Shown piece by piece: positions 20,712 to 29,396 of a DNA stretch of 64,000 nucleotides. The DNA comes from Roseiarcus sp963759955. GTDB taxonomy: Bacteria > Pseudomonadota > Alphaproteobacteria > Rhizobiales > Beijerinckiaceae. The notes under the pieces are model-generated. The model was not told where the DNA came from, did no database searches, and saw nothing but the letters and a program-made list of their open reading frames with translations. How positions within the stretch are numbered: the stretch's first letter is position 1; every line of letters starts with the position of its first letter. The position numbers were made by a program, and so were the translations under genes. The DNA lies in NCBI GenBank assembly GCA_963759955.1, contig CAVXCA010000042.1, positions 62,001-126,000 of the forward strand, in the 5' to 3' direction.

Positions 20712-21923
20712 CTACTGCGGCAACAACTGCACTTGCGGCGTGATCGAGACGTCCCGGACCGAGGTGTTGAGCGCCAGCAATTGGGCCAGCAGACCGAGAA
20801 TGCGCTTGGTGTTCAGCGCGTTCTCGGGCACGCAATAGGTCTGCCCATAGTCGACCGACAGGAAGCAGTCGCCGCCGCCGCCGGTGTTGACGGCGAACAA
20901 CGTGTCGTCCTCGAGCGGCGCGTGGCCGATCGCCTGCGGCGTCATCAGCTTGATCTTGCCGGCCTCGCCCGCGGCGACGATCCGCCCGAGGTACTGGAAG
21001 ATCGAGAAGGTCGAACGCGCAAACACGTGCGCCTTCACGAGCTGGCCTTTTGCGTCGCGGAACGTCACGATCCGCTGGTCCGCCATCCTCTCGCGTGAGC
21101 CGCACATCGGATGGTTGTCGGCGAACTTGGTTCCCGGCGCCCAGGCGGAGCGATCGAAACAGAGCCGCCAATCCTGGCCATCCCCGCCATCCGCGTTCGA
21201 ATCGTCGCCGTTGCTCTTCTTGCCGGACTTGTTCTTTTTGTCGGACTCGGCCGATTTGGCGCCAGGCTCGGGTTCGGCGGTCAGGCCGTACATCATCGCC
21301 AACCTGACGTAATTTTGAAACTTTGCGAAATTTTCGGGATCGAGCGGATCGTTGACATATTGATTGATCGCCCCGCCCTTCTCCTCGACGACCTTTTCCG
21401 TGAAGAGATAGAACAACAATTCATTCGCGACGCCTTGCTCGCTAAAAAACGCGAGCGTCTCCGGCTCCACGGTGAGTAGCAGACCGCGATAGAAGTCCTT
21501 TGTCTCCGCCGGGGTAATGTTGAAGGTGGTCGACCCGCTGGTGGCGATGGAATTGGCGGTGAAACCCGCAGCGCCAGGATTGGCGCCGAACACGAGCTGC
21601 TTGTCGAGAAAATGCGCAGCGCCCGCGCCTGCCGCGATCGCAGTGCCAGGACCGGACGGAGGCGTCGGGCCGATCACTAGCGAGGGCAGGCCCATCGTCG
21701 CCGAACTCGTGTTGGACCCGATGATCTGGCCGAACTGCAGAAACGCCAGCGGCTCGGCGCGGCTGGCGCGAATGACGTTGGTGAAGATCATTTCGTCGCG
21801 CGCTTTTTCCGAAGCGACGTCGTAGCGAGCAACGCGATTGTCGAAGTGGTCGTTGTAAGCGCAGCCCGAGGCGAGCCAGCACGCCGCCGCCACGACGGCG
21901 ATACGCGAAACAAAGCGCGTCAT
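20712..21923 (-). CDS. Predicted lipoprotein of unknown function
   Basis: About 403 residues. Starting at ATG 21923 (six bases after a GGGGGG box) gives a signal peptide ending in a lipobox: VAAACWLASGC, so the mature protein should be lipid-anchored at the cysteine. The conserved-looking start of the mature part is YDVASEKARDEMIFTNVIRASRAEPLAFLQFGQI, followed by a Gly/Ser/Thr-rich segment, a Lys/Asp-rich low-complexity linker near 225-250 (ESDKKNKSGKKSNGDDSN), and a C-terminal domain with FSIFQYLGRIV and FLSVDYGQTYCVPENALNTKRILGLLAQLLALNTS. No named family is recognised. Related proteins occur in soil and rhizobial proteobacteria as hypothetical lipoproteins. It converges on atpC. Confidence 0.78.
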   Translation of the reverse strand: MTRFVSRIAVVAAACWLASGCAYNDHFDNRVARYDVASEKARDEMIFTNVIRASRAEPLAFLQFGQIIGSNTSSATMGLPSLVIGPTPPSGPGTAIAAGAGAAHFLDKQLVFGANPGAAGFTANSIATSGSTTFNITPAETKDFYRGLLLTVEPETLAFFSEQGVANELLFYLFTEKVVEEKGGAINQYVNDPLDPENFAKFQNYVRLAMMYGLTAEPEPGAKSAESDKKNKSGKKSNGDDSNADGGDGQDWRLCFDRSAWAPGTKFADNHPMCGSRERMADQRIVTFRDAKGQLVKAHVFARSTFSIFQYLGRIVAAGEAGKIKLMTPQAIGHAPLEDDTLFAVNTGGGGDCFLSVDYGQTYCVPENALNTKRILGLLAQLLALNTSVRDVSITPQVQLLPQ

Positions 21924-22184
21924 TTCGAGCCCCCCACAAGGCCGAAAAAGAGCTGCCCATCCGCGTTTCGCCGCCGCGGCGAAGGCCCGGCGCACCGAGC
22001 GGATGCTTTCGCTCATCAATAGATTGTTAAGACTCTGCCCCGGCGCCGGGAGAAAAGCAACCGGCTCGCAGACGCTTCCACGCCTCGTTCCGCGGCGACC
22101 ATTCGACGCGCGCGCTCGCGCTATCCTTCGTCCGACGAACGTGCTTTAACCGTGCGGCTCAGCGCTGCAGAAGGACAGCCCGAA

Positions 22185-22424
22185 ATGGCGGATCACCTCA
22201 TCCCGCATTTTCACAACGACCCCGGCGTCGCCACGATCCGGGTCGGGGTGAAGGAGTTCATGTGCACGGGGGCCAAGCCGCCGTTCGATCATCCCCACAT
22301 CTTCATCGATATGGGCGGCGATACGGAAGCGATTTGCTCCTATTGCTCGACGCGATTCGTCTACGACGCCACGCTCGGCGCGCACGCGGTTCCCGCCGAG
22401 TGCGAACTTCACGAGGCGGCGTGA
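22185..22424 (+). CDS. zf-CHCC zinc-finger protein (NDUFS6-like)
   Basis: A 79-residue zinc-finger domain protein of the zf-CHCC type, related to the accessory complex I subunit NDUFS6. The metal ligands are visible: FMCTGAKPPFDHPHIFID supplies Cys and His, and EAICSYCSTRFVYD supplies a CxxC pair. The start at ATG 22185 (MADHLIPHFHNDPG) is preceded by AAGGA nine bases upstream; the open frame extends further upstream but without support. It ends three bases before the FAD monooxygenase, so the two are probably co-transcribed. Confidence 0.87.
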   Translation: MADHLIPHFHNDPGVATIRVGVKEFMCTGAKPPFDHPHIFIDMGGDTEAICSYCSTRFVYDATLGAHAVPAECELHEAA

Positions 22425-22427
22425 GCC

Positions 22428-23612
22428 ATGGCCCGCCGTGCGCTCATCGCCGGCGCCGGGATCGGCGGACTGACCGCCGCGCTGGCGCTCGCGCGGGAAG
22501 ATTTCGAGGTTGAAATCTTCGAACGCGCGCCCGTCCTCGAGGAGTTCGGCGCTGGGCTGCAGCTTACGCCGAACGCGACCCGCATTCTTGGGCGTTTAGA
22601 CGTTCTCGAAGCGGTGCGCGACCTCGCCATCGCGCCGCGCGCGATTCGCGTTCTACGCGGCGGCGACAATGCCGAGCTGGCGCGACTGCCGATCGTGGAC
22701 GCCGAACGGCGCTGGGGCGCGCCCTATCTCGTCATTCACCGCGCCGACTTGCAAACCGCGCTCGCCGAAGCCGCGACGCGCCTGCCCAACGTTGCGCTGC
22801 ATTTGGGAACCGAGGTCGTCGGAATGGGCGCCGACGACAACGGCGTCTCGATCAGCCTCAAGCGCGGCCTCGCGGCGTCGCGCGAGACCGGCGACGTTCT
22901 CATCGGCGCGGACGGATTGCGCTCGCGGGTGCGCGAACAGATCGGCCTCGGCGCCGCCGACGCGCCGTTTTTCTCCGGCCGCATCGCGTTCCGCGCCACC
23001 GTCGAAACGGAAATGATCGCCCCGCGCTGGAGCGCCAACGAGGTGACGCTACGCCTCGGCGCCAAAGCGCATCTGGTGCATTATCCCCTACGCGCCGGAT
23101 CGATCGTCAACCTCGTGGCGGCGATCGAATCGACCTGGCGCGTCGAAGAGAGCGACCACCCGTGGGATGGCGTCGCGGACCGCCCCGCCCTCGACCGGGC
23201 GTTTCGCGATTGGTCGGAGGAGGCCCGCGGGCTTATCGGCGCCGCCAACAATTGGCGCGCCTGGCCGCTTTATCTTCGCCCGCCGATCGCCCATTTTTCG
23301 TTGGGGCCGATCGCGCTGCTCGGCGACGCCGCGCATCCGATGACGCCGTTTCTCGCCCAGGGCGCGGCGCAGGCGATCGAGGACGCCGAAGCGTTGGCGC
23401 GCCGCCTCGTCGAATCGACCGACGTTTCCGACGCGCTCGGCGCCTATTCGAGCGATCGCGTCGCGCGCGCGACGCGCGTGCAGCGCGACGCACTGACGCA
23501 AGGCCGCATCTACCACATGAGCGGCCCGATGGCTCTGGCGCGCGACATGACGATGCGCGCGCTCGGACCGGAGCGCCTACTCGATCGCTACCACTGGCTC
23601 TACGCGGCGTAA
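22428..23612 (+). CDS. FAD-dependent aromatic-ring monooxygenase
   Basis: A 394-residue class A flavoprotein monooxygenase resembling salicylate 1-monooxygenase and UbiH-family hydroxylases. The signatures are all present: the GxGxxG FAD motif at the N-terminus (IAGAGIGGLTAALALAREDFEVEIFE), the DG motif GDVLIGADGLRSRVREQIG, and the GD motif IALLGDAAHPMTPFLAQGAAQAIEDAEALARRL. It uses NAD(P)H and oxygen to hydroxylate an aromatic acid; the specific substrate cannot be told. It lies directly after the zf-CHCC gene, probably in one transcript. Not an obvious ubiquinone gene by position. Confidence 0.88.
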   Translation: MARRALIAGAGIGGLTAALALAREDFEVEIFERAPVLEEFGAGLQLTPNATRILGRLDVLEAVRDLAIAPRAIRVLRGGDNAELARLPIVDAERRWGAPYLVIHRADLQTALAEAATRLPNVALHLGTEVVGMGADDNGVSISLKRGLAASRETGDVLIGADGLRSRVREQIGLGAADAPFFSGRIAFRATVETEMIAPRWSANEVTLRLGAKAHLVHYPLRAGSIVNLVAAIESTWRVEESDHPWDGVADRPALDRAFRDWSEEARGLIGAANNWRAWPLYLRPPIAHFSLGPIALLGDAAHPMTPFLAQGAAQAIEDAEALARRLVESTDVSDALGAYSSDRVARATRVQRDALTQGRIYHMSGPMALARDMTMRALGPERLLDRYHWLYAA

Positions 23613-23773
23613 GGGGCGCGTCGAGCGCGGCGAAAGCCATTGCATCGCGGACGGCGCCGCCGGCCGCCGGCGCCCAAGGGGCAGAAGATGGCGTTCATCG
23701 CGTCGGGCATGTCGGTTTCAGGCAAGCGCCCGTCGCGAGTGCGAGAAACACTGGGGCGGGCTCTGAACGGCTC

Positions 23774-23787
23774 TTGACCTGGATCAA
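23774..23787. promoter_or_regulatory. FNR/FixK-type box upstream of the radical SAM gene
   Basis: TTGACCTGGATCAA matches the CRP/FNR-family dyad TTGAT-N4-ATCAA with one mismatch in the left arm, and fits the TTGA-N6-TCAA pattern of FixK exactly. Its centre lies about 107 bases before the ATG at 23888; a class II promoter would place the transcript start near 23822, leaving a leader of about 65 bases. This suggests activation of the radical SAM/peptide locus at low oxygen. Inferred from sequence only. Confidence 0.6.
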
Positions 23788-23887
23788 TGTTGCCCAACTG
23801 CTGGAAACCTAGCGTTAATTCAATTTTCGCCGGACTGCGCACGCGCCTGTCGGGCAGACGGTTGAACGGCTGCCACAGGTGATGACG

Positions 23888-25288
23888 ATGAAGAGGTTAC
23901 GCGCCTCCAGTTATTTGAACGATGTTGACGTTGGCAACGGCGCCTCATTGCTTTTTAGCGGATCGTCGCTGTGCATGGACCTTGTTCCCACCGATTTCGC
24001 AAACGCCCTGACTTAGGGCTCCGATTTATCGTTTCTTTCTGACGAAGAAGCGACCCATCTCTTGAGCCGCGGACATCTCACTGAATTGACGCCTGATCGC
24101 GAACGCGCCGAGTTCATAAAGACGGTCGAATTTATCTCGAACAAAGTCGCCAAAGCGAACAAGAAACAAGCAAATGCCAGTGTCACATTCGTTCTGACCT
24201 ATAATTGCAATCTCGCTTGCACTTATTGTTTCCAGACCCCGCTGCCACACAAGTTGAGACGTCATTCCATGACCGGAGAGTTCGTGGACGACTTCTTCGC
24301 CAACTGTTTCCCGCAACTTTTCCCGAGCGCTCCCAAACATAGCCTGATCACGCTGTTCGGAGGAGAGCCGCTGCTTCCCAAGAACAGGGAGGCGATCTTG
24401 AGAATCCTTGCTCACGTTGAGAAACTTCCGTCCAGCAGGATCAATGTGGCGACCAACGGCACGACATTATCGCGAATGCTGGATTTGATCGGTCCTGAAA
24501 AAGGAAAGATACAAAGCGTTCAGATTACGCTGGACGGCGATCGGCCGCTCCATGACGAGTGCCGGATACCTTCTTCCGGCAAACCGACATTCGACGTGAT
24601 GTACGGCGCTGTCCGGCGCGTGATCGACGTCAAAGCCGACGTCGCTATCCGGGTGCATATGCATCCGAATCGGCTTCAGTCCGCCGAAAGGCTTGTTGAG
24701 CGCCTGGATCGCGAGGGGTTGCTGGGGCACCCGCAAGTCTACGTCTATTTTTCGCCGCTCAATGATTTCACCGCCGAACAACAATCGCCGGAAGATCTCG
24801 AAATTTTTCGTCGGATCTTCCAGTATGTGGCCGCGAAGAGCGGCCGCCCACCCTCACATCTGATGTATATGAACGGCTTCCTGGAGATGCAGAAAAAGAA
24901 AGAGCTGCCGACGACCCGGTACTGCGGCCTCGGCAGCGACAGCTTCTACGCGGTCGATCCTTTGGGCGGCATTTACCAGTGTTATGACGAAGCCGGCGAC
25001 TTGGACAGGCGCATCGCCTCTTTTTCAGGCGGAAAATTGGAATATTTCGATCTGAAGAAAACCTATGCCAGACGGACTCTCATTAATGTGCCCGAATGCT
25101 CCGATTGTTCGCTGTCCCTCTTCTGCGGAGGGGGCTGCCCCGTCCGGGCGAGAATTACAAAAGGTTCGATCTTCGAGCCATATTGCCAACAAAACAAAGA
25201 GTTCGTCCGACAAACCTTGAAAGCGTTTTATTTGCGGAACGCCGCGAAAGCCGGCGGCAAATCCTCAAACACCCACGCTCAAGCATGA
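23888..25288 (+). CDS. Radical SAM-SPASM peptide maturase with in-frame TAG at codon 43
   Basis: Reading from ATG 23888 (AGGTG six bases upstream) gives 42 codons, then TAG at 24014-24016, then the same frame continues without another stop to 25288. The residues on both sides of the TAG (PTDFANALT, GSDLSFLSDEEATHLLSRGHLTEL) read as one N-terminal domain of the RRE-like kind seen in RiPP maturases. The radical SAM cluster cysteines are C107, C111, C114 (NCNLACTYCFQ), followed by LFGGEPLL. The SPASM region has C346, C365 and C404-x2-C407-x5-C413-x3-C417-x15-C433, enough for two auxiliary clusters. Without readthrough only a product from TTG 24062, which lacks a ribosome binding site, would be made. 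A 49-codon peptide gene follows after 31 bp. Confidence 0.8.
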
Positions 25289-25319
25289 GTGAGGCAAGGC
25301 GGGAAGGAGGTGAGAATAA

Positions 25320-25469
25320 ATGAAAACCAAGAAAAAGGCCGCACCGAAGGTTGGAAGAATAATTCCTGTCAATTTACTTTCGGGAGCGACGAGCTATTCG
25401 TCAAAGAAGGTCACGGATAGTTGCGACGAGTGCTGCGGGCCCTATGCGCAATGCAAGACGTCCTGCTAG
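25320..25469 (+). CDS. Candidate RiPP precursor peptide (49 residues, Cys-rich core)
   Basis: A short gene starting 31 bp after the radical SAM-SPASM gene, with a near-perfect AAGGAGGTGA seven bases before ATG 25320. The encoded 49-residue peptide has a basic leader (MKTKKKAAPKVGRIIPVNLL), a small-residue linker (SGATSYSSKK) and a cysteine-rich tail SCDECCGPYAQCKTSC, with Cys at 35, 38, 39, 45 and 49. The arrangement of small leader-core peptide next to a SPASM maturase is that of thioether-forming RiPPs (sactipeptides, ranthipeptides). I do not recognise the peptide family. Five closely spaced cysteines are too many for a random short frame of this length, and the ribosome binding site is the best in the region. 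No exporter or protease is adjacent. Confidence 0.68.
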   Translation: MKTKKKAAPKVGRIIPVNLLSGATSYSSKKVTDSCDECCGPYAQCKTSC

Positions 25470-25503
25470 CGGCAGACCAAGCATCGCCGTGTCGCTTAAC
25501 CGG

Positions 25504-25536
25504 GGCAGGCTGCGGTTCCGAAGATCGCAGCCTGCC
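25504..25536 (+). terminator. Hairpin after the RiPP precursor gene
   Basis: Perfect 11-bp arms GGCAGGCTGCG (25504-25514) and its complement (25526-25536) with an 11-base loop, 35 bp after the peptide stop codon. Only two T follow, so this is either a weak terminator or an mRNA 3'-end stabiliser of the radical SAM/peptide transcript. The rest of the 25470-25837 gap shows no gene. Confidence 0.5.
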
Positions 25537-25837
25537 TTCAGTCGTGGACGGTTGTAATTTGCGCCCAGGCGAGGCGACGAGTCCGACGGCAGAGCGCCGC
25601 GGGCGACCCGCCAAGCGAGCCGTCTCTCTTTGACGTTCGACTACCGGAGCGATCCGACCAAAAGCCGAGTTGAGAATCCCTGCGGTCGCCGCCGTCACTC
25701 GTCCAGCCGAAATCGGGGGCCGGGGTTGAGGCGACGCCGGAGCGCCGATCATCCACACGTCGAAGCATCCGTTCCGCCGCAACCGAAAGAATGAATCACG
25801 AACCAGCGCAGCCCCTGCCATGTCTCAGCTCGGGTTC

Positions 25838-27025
25838 TCAGCTGGTCTTCCCCGGCGCTTCCCCAGCCGTGGCGCCAGCCCTCGTGAGGACGAGGATGGC
25901 GCCGCCGACGACGAGACCCCAGAAGGCGCCGCCGATTCCATACAAGCCGACGCCAGACGCCGAAACGAGGAACGTCGCCAGCGCCGCCTCTCGTTCGGAA
26001 GGATCGGCGAGCGCGTTGTGCAGCGCCGCGCCGAAGGCGTTGAGCAAGGCGAGGCCCGCCACCGCTTCGACGAGGATCGGCGAGCCCGCGACCAAACGCG
26101 TCACCCCGCCCGCCAAGATACCGAAAACGATATAGGCGCCGCCCGCGCTCGCCGCCGCGATCCAGCGTCGCGCCGGATCGGGCGATGCGTCGGGCGACGC
26201 GCAAAGCGCCGCGGTGATCGCGCTCAGGTTCACCGCGTGGCCGCCGAACGGGGCGGCCAGCAGCGTGAACGCGCCCGTGGTCGCGATCAGCGGACCGGGC
26301 TCGGGCCGGTAGTCGTAAGCCTTGAGCACCGCGAGGCCCGGCAGGTTCTGCGAGGCCATGGTGACGATGAACAGCGGCAGCGCCAGCGAAACGACGGCGT
26401 CGAGCGAGAACGTCGGCGTCGTGAACGCCCACTGCGGCGTCAGCGCCGAGAGACCCATCCCCTCGCCCGAGCCGCCGAGGCCGATCAGCAGCGCCGCGAC
26501 GACCGCGGCGGCGGGCGTCGCGTAGAGCCGCTTCCAGCGCGAGACGACGAGCCAGGTCAGGATCACTACGCTCGCCGGGCGCGGCGTTTCGATCAACGCC
26601 TTGATCGGCGCCAGGCAAAGCCCGAACAACACCCCTGCGAGCATGGCGTTGGCGAGCGCCGAGGGAATTGCCGCCACCAGGCGGCCGAACGGACGGATGA
26701 GGCCCGCTGCGACGATCAGGACGCCGACGACGACAAAGGCGCCGACCGCCGCGGGAAAGCCCCCGGCGGCCGCCCCGGTCGCGACCAGCAGCGCGCCGCC
26801 CGGCGTCGACCACGCCGCGGAAATCGGCATTCGGCTCTTGAGGCTCAAAGCGACTCCGGCGACCCCCATCGCGATCGACAGCGCCATCAATCCCGAAGCC
26901 GCCTCAGCGTCGCTCGCTCCGACCGCGGTGAGCCCCTTGAGGATCACCGCAAAGGAACTGGCGTAGCCGACGAAGGCGGTGACGAGGCCCACCGTGACGG
27001 GTTGCAGGATGGAGGATTTGGTCAT
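25838..27025 (-). CDS. Benzoate/H+ symporter, BenE family
   Basis: A 395-residue inner-membrane protein with about eleven to twelve hydrophobic segments and the BenE family pattern: MTKSSILQPVTVGLVTAFVGYASSFAVIL at the N-terminus, ISAAWSTPGGALLVATG, ALANAMLAGVLFGLCLAP, FIVTMASQNLPGLAVLKAYDY, and TLLAAPFGGHAVNLSAITAALCA. The family imports benzoate with protons, though many BenE homologues in alphaproteobacteria have unproven substrates and no benzoate genes lie nearby here. It reads leftwards, away from the CHAT gene, with about 180 bp for divergent promoters. Confidence 0.88.
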   Translation of the reverse strand: MTKSSILQPVTVGLVTAFVGYASSFAVILKGLTAVGASDAEAASGLMALSIAMGVAGVALSLKSRMPISAAWSTPGGALLVATGAAAGGFPAAVGAFVVVGVLIVAAGLIRPFGRLVAAIPSALANAMLAGVLFGLCLAPIKALIETPRPASVVILTWLVVSRWKRLYATPAAAVVAALLIGLGGSGEGMGLSALTPQWAFTTPTFSLDAVVSLALPLFIVTMASQNLPGLAVLKAYDYRPEPGPLIATTGAFTLLAAPFGGHAVNLSAITAALCASPDASPDPARRWIAAASAGGAYIVFGILAGGVTRLVAGSPILVEAVAGLALLNAFGAALHNALADPSEREAALATFLVSASGVGLYGIGGAFWGLVVGGAILVLTRAGATAGEAPGKTS

Positions 27026-27203
27026 GGGGCGAGCCGGATGGCGGGAGTGGTGAATTGCTTCTGTGCGAGCTTAGCAAGGTTGGACGGGGGAAGCGAAAAT
27101 GCCGCACGGTCGAGTCCCGCTACGCGCCGGAATTCGTCACTTCGCAATGGCGTATTTCAAATAACTGCGGTTTACTCGACCGCGCGTGGGCGGTGGGGTG
27201 GCT

Positions 27204-28546
27204 ATGCGCGAATTATCTTTCGAGAACCGGTTCTTCGATCTCCTCGGCGCGGGCGGGCGCAAGCGAGTCGAAGCGACCGCAGAATTGATCGCGGCGTTGC
27301 GCGATTGGTCACGACGCTACGACAAAGCGCTTAGGACCAACGACGAAGACGCGCTCGTCGCCATCGGCCGCGATGCCGCCGATTGGCTCGATCGGCTCGG
27401 GCTTGAGAATCTGGCGGAGAACGACGGGCGCGTGATTTTCGCAACGCCCGCCAAGCCCAACGCCGACGAAATGGCGTTTCTCGACGCGCCCTGGGAACTG
27501 TTGACCGACAAGGACGGCTTTCTCGCCCGCCGGGCCATCAAGCCTTATCAGCCGGCGCGGCGGCTTGGCCCGGCGAGCAAGCCGGCCGAGCCCGTCCACG
27601 CCGACATTTTCGTCCTGTTCATGGCGGCCGCGCCGATCGACCAGGGCGAATTGGCGTTCGAGGCCGAGGAAGCAGCGATCATGCAAGCGACGCGAAAGCT
27701 CGCCATGCAACTCGTCGTCGAGGAGAGCGGCGCACTGGAACCGTTGCGCGATCGGCTCGCGCAAGAGGCGCCGATCGAGGCGCTGTGCACCTCTCCTGCC
27801 ACGGCGACGTGGGCGAGCAAGGCGCGTTTCTCGCTTTCGAGGACGATTTCGGCGAGACCGACGCGGTGGGAATCGACGATTTCGCGGCGGCGCTCGGCGA
27901 GGCGCCGCCGCTGATCTTCCTTTCCGCTTGCCGCACCGCCGAACAGAAAGCGGGCTCCCGGCCCTTCGCGATCGAACTCGCCGCGGTCGTCGCCAATCTC
28001 GTCGGTTGGGACGGCTCGGTCTATGACCGCGACGCGATCCACTTCGCCAAGATTTTTTATGCCGAGATCGCGCTTGGCCGCCCGGTTCCGCTCGCCGCCG
28101 CGATGGCGCGCCGCGAATTGCTGAAATCGCGTGACGCGAACCGAGATACCGGCGCCGGGCTGCATTGGCATCTGGCGCGGGTCTATCTCGGCCCCGGCGG
28201 CGGCGGCGCGATGGGACGCGCCGACGGAATAGCGGCGGTCGGCGATCTCTGCGGCCAGTTCCCGGCATGGGCGGGCTACGCCGAGCCCGCCATCGATGTC
28301 CTTCGCCAAGCCGCGGCCGCGTACCGCAAGCTCGGCCAAGTGCAGAAAGCGCAGGGGATCGACGAGAGAATTGCGGAAATCGAGGCGGGCAAAGGACGGC
28401 AGGCTTTTTCGCGCGAGCGTGCCGGCGTCGATGCGGCCAATCACCCGCGCCCCTCGCCCTGCCTCTCCCCGCGAAGACGCGGGGAGAGGGAAAGAAAGGC
28501 GGCGCGCTCGCCCCCTCCCCGTCACCTCCCGTGCAGCGCCAAATAA
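27204..28546 (+). pseudogene. CHAT-domain protein, interrupted by a frameshift
   Basis: Two overlapping frames together encode one CHAT (caspase-like) protein. Frame one, from ATG 27204 after a GGTGGGG box, runs through an N-terminal region with DAPWELLTDKDGFLARR. At about 27783-27788 (GCGCTGTGCAC) the frame must shift to continue into HLSCHGDVGEQGAFLAFED and LIFLSACRTAEQ, which hold the His of SCHGD and the Cys of SACRT forming the predicted catalytic dyad. Removing TG or adding one base would restore PIEALHLSCHGD. Uncorrected, the first product ends at 27914 without the active site. The C-terminal 35 residues come from an intergenic palindromic repeat, so the natural end is uncertain. Partners and substrate are unknown. 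Confidence 0.8.
28445..28518. repeat. Palindromic intergenic repeat (type with CTCTCCCCGCG)
   Basis: A single copy of the palindrome family CCTCTCCCCGCG ... CGCGGGGAGAGG that recurs at 39.2-40.3 and 43.6-44.4 kb. Here it forms the 3' end of the CHAT frame and precedes the convergent RMND1-like gene. Confidence 0.7.
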
Positions 28547-29340
28547 ATCTGAAACATCGACGCGATCAGCTCGAACACGATCAGCACCACGATCGTCGCC
28601 TCCAGGCGCGTCGCGCGGTCGGCGTCGATGATGTCGGTGAGTGCATGCGCGGTCTCGACGATGACGTCGAGCTTGCGTTTCAAGGCGCCGCCGCGCTCCT
28701 TGAGTTCGTATTCGTCTTCGAGTCGCGCGTAGAGGCGCTCCAGATCCGGGCGGTCCCACAGCACGTCGGGCTTTTCCTCCACCGCGACGCGGCCCGAAAC
28801 GCGGTGCTGGGCGAGCAGCGCCTGGCCGATCAGGCGCAGCATCGCCCGACGGCGAAACGGCGGCCGGCCGGAGTGGGCGAGTTGGAACGCAAACGGCTCG
28901 ATGACGTCGAACACGGCGTTGACCTCGCGTTCGTCGCGCGCGAGCGCCACCGTCTTGGCGAGCGCGTCGGCGATGACGAGAAAGCGCGCCGGCGAAAGAT
29001 CCTTGATGCGGATCGGTCCGCCGCCCTCGCTCGGGCTCTTGTCCTCGGGGGCGATTTCGAACACCGCGGTCTCGTCGTCGCCGCGCGCCCGCGCGCCGGT
29101 GATGCGCGACTCAAGCTTGGCGAGCGTGTCCTCCTCTTCGAGCGGCGTCAGGCCGACCATGACCGCGGCGCCGAAGCGGAACAGCGCGACCATGCCGCTC
29201 GGGCCGACGCGAAAGGCGAGCGGCAGCGACGAGATCATGTCCGGCCGCTCGAGTCCTGCGGTGTCGATGCGCTCGCCGACGACGAGCGCGCGCGCCGTAA
29301 GGCGGGTCGGCGTTTCCAAGGTGCGCGCTGCGTCGGTCAT
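28522..29340 (-). CDS. RMND1/DUF155 (YagE) family membrane-anchored protein
   Basis: A 272-residue protein of the RMD1/RMND1/DUF155 family. Family marks include the FRFGAAVMVGLTPLEEE segment, the middle LSPARFLVIADALAKTVALA, the LLRLIGQALLAQHR helix, LWDRPDLERLYARLEDEYELKERGGALKRKLDVI, and a single C-terminal transmembrane helix (EATIVVLIVFELIASMFQIYLAL). The mitochondrial relatives support translation in the organelle, but the bacterial role is not known. It overlaps the tail of the CHAT frame by 25 bp in convergent orientation. The carbonic anhydrase gene lies 57 bp upstream in the same direction, so the two may share a transcript. Confidence 0.87.
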   Translation of the reverse strand: MTDAARTLETPTRLTARALVVGERIDTAGLERPDMISSLPLAFRVGPSGMVALFRFGAAVMVGLTPLEEEDTLAKLESRITGARARGDDETAVFEIAPEDKSPSEGGGPIRIKDLSPARFLVIADALAKTVALARDEREVNAVFDVIEPFAFQLAHSGRPPFRRRAMLRLIGQALLAQHRVSGRVAVEEKPDVLWDRPDLERLYARLEDEYELKERGGALKRKLDVIVETAHALTDIIDADRATRLEATIVVLIVFELIASMFQIYLALHGR

Positions 29341-29396
29341 CGCAGCAATCTACGCCGCCGGGCGGGGCGACGCTAGCGATGTCCCGCGCAGAACCC

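Noticed and set aside
24014..24016. Pyrrolysine or another recoded amino acid at the TAG
   Set aside because: TAG also ends other genes in the window, such as the flavoprotein at 4886 and the precursor peptide at 25469, and no Pyl genes or suppressor tRNA are visible; a nonsense mutation or reading error is simpler.
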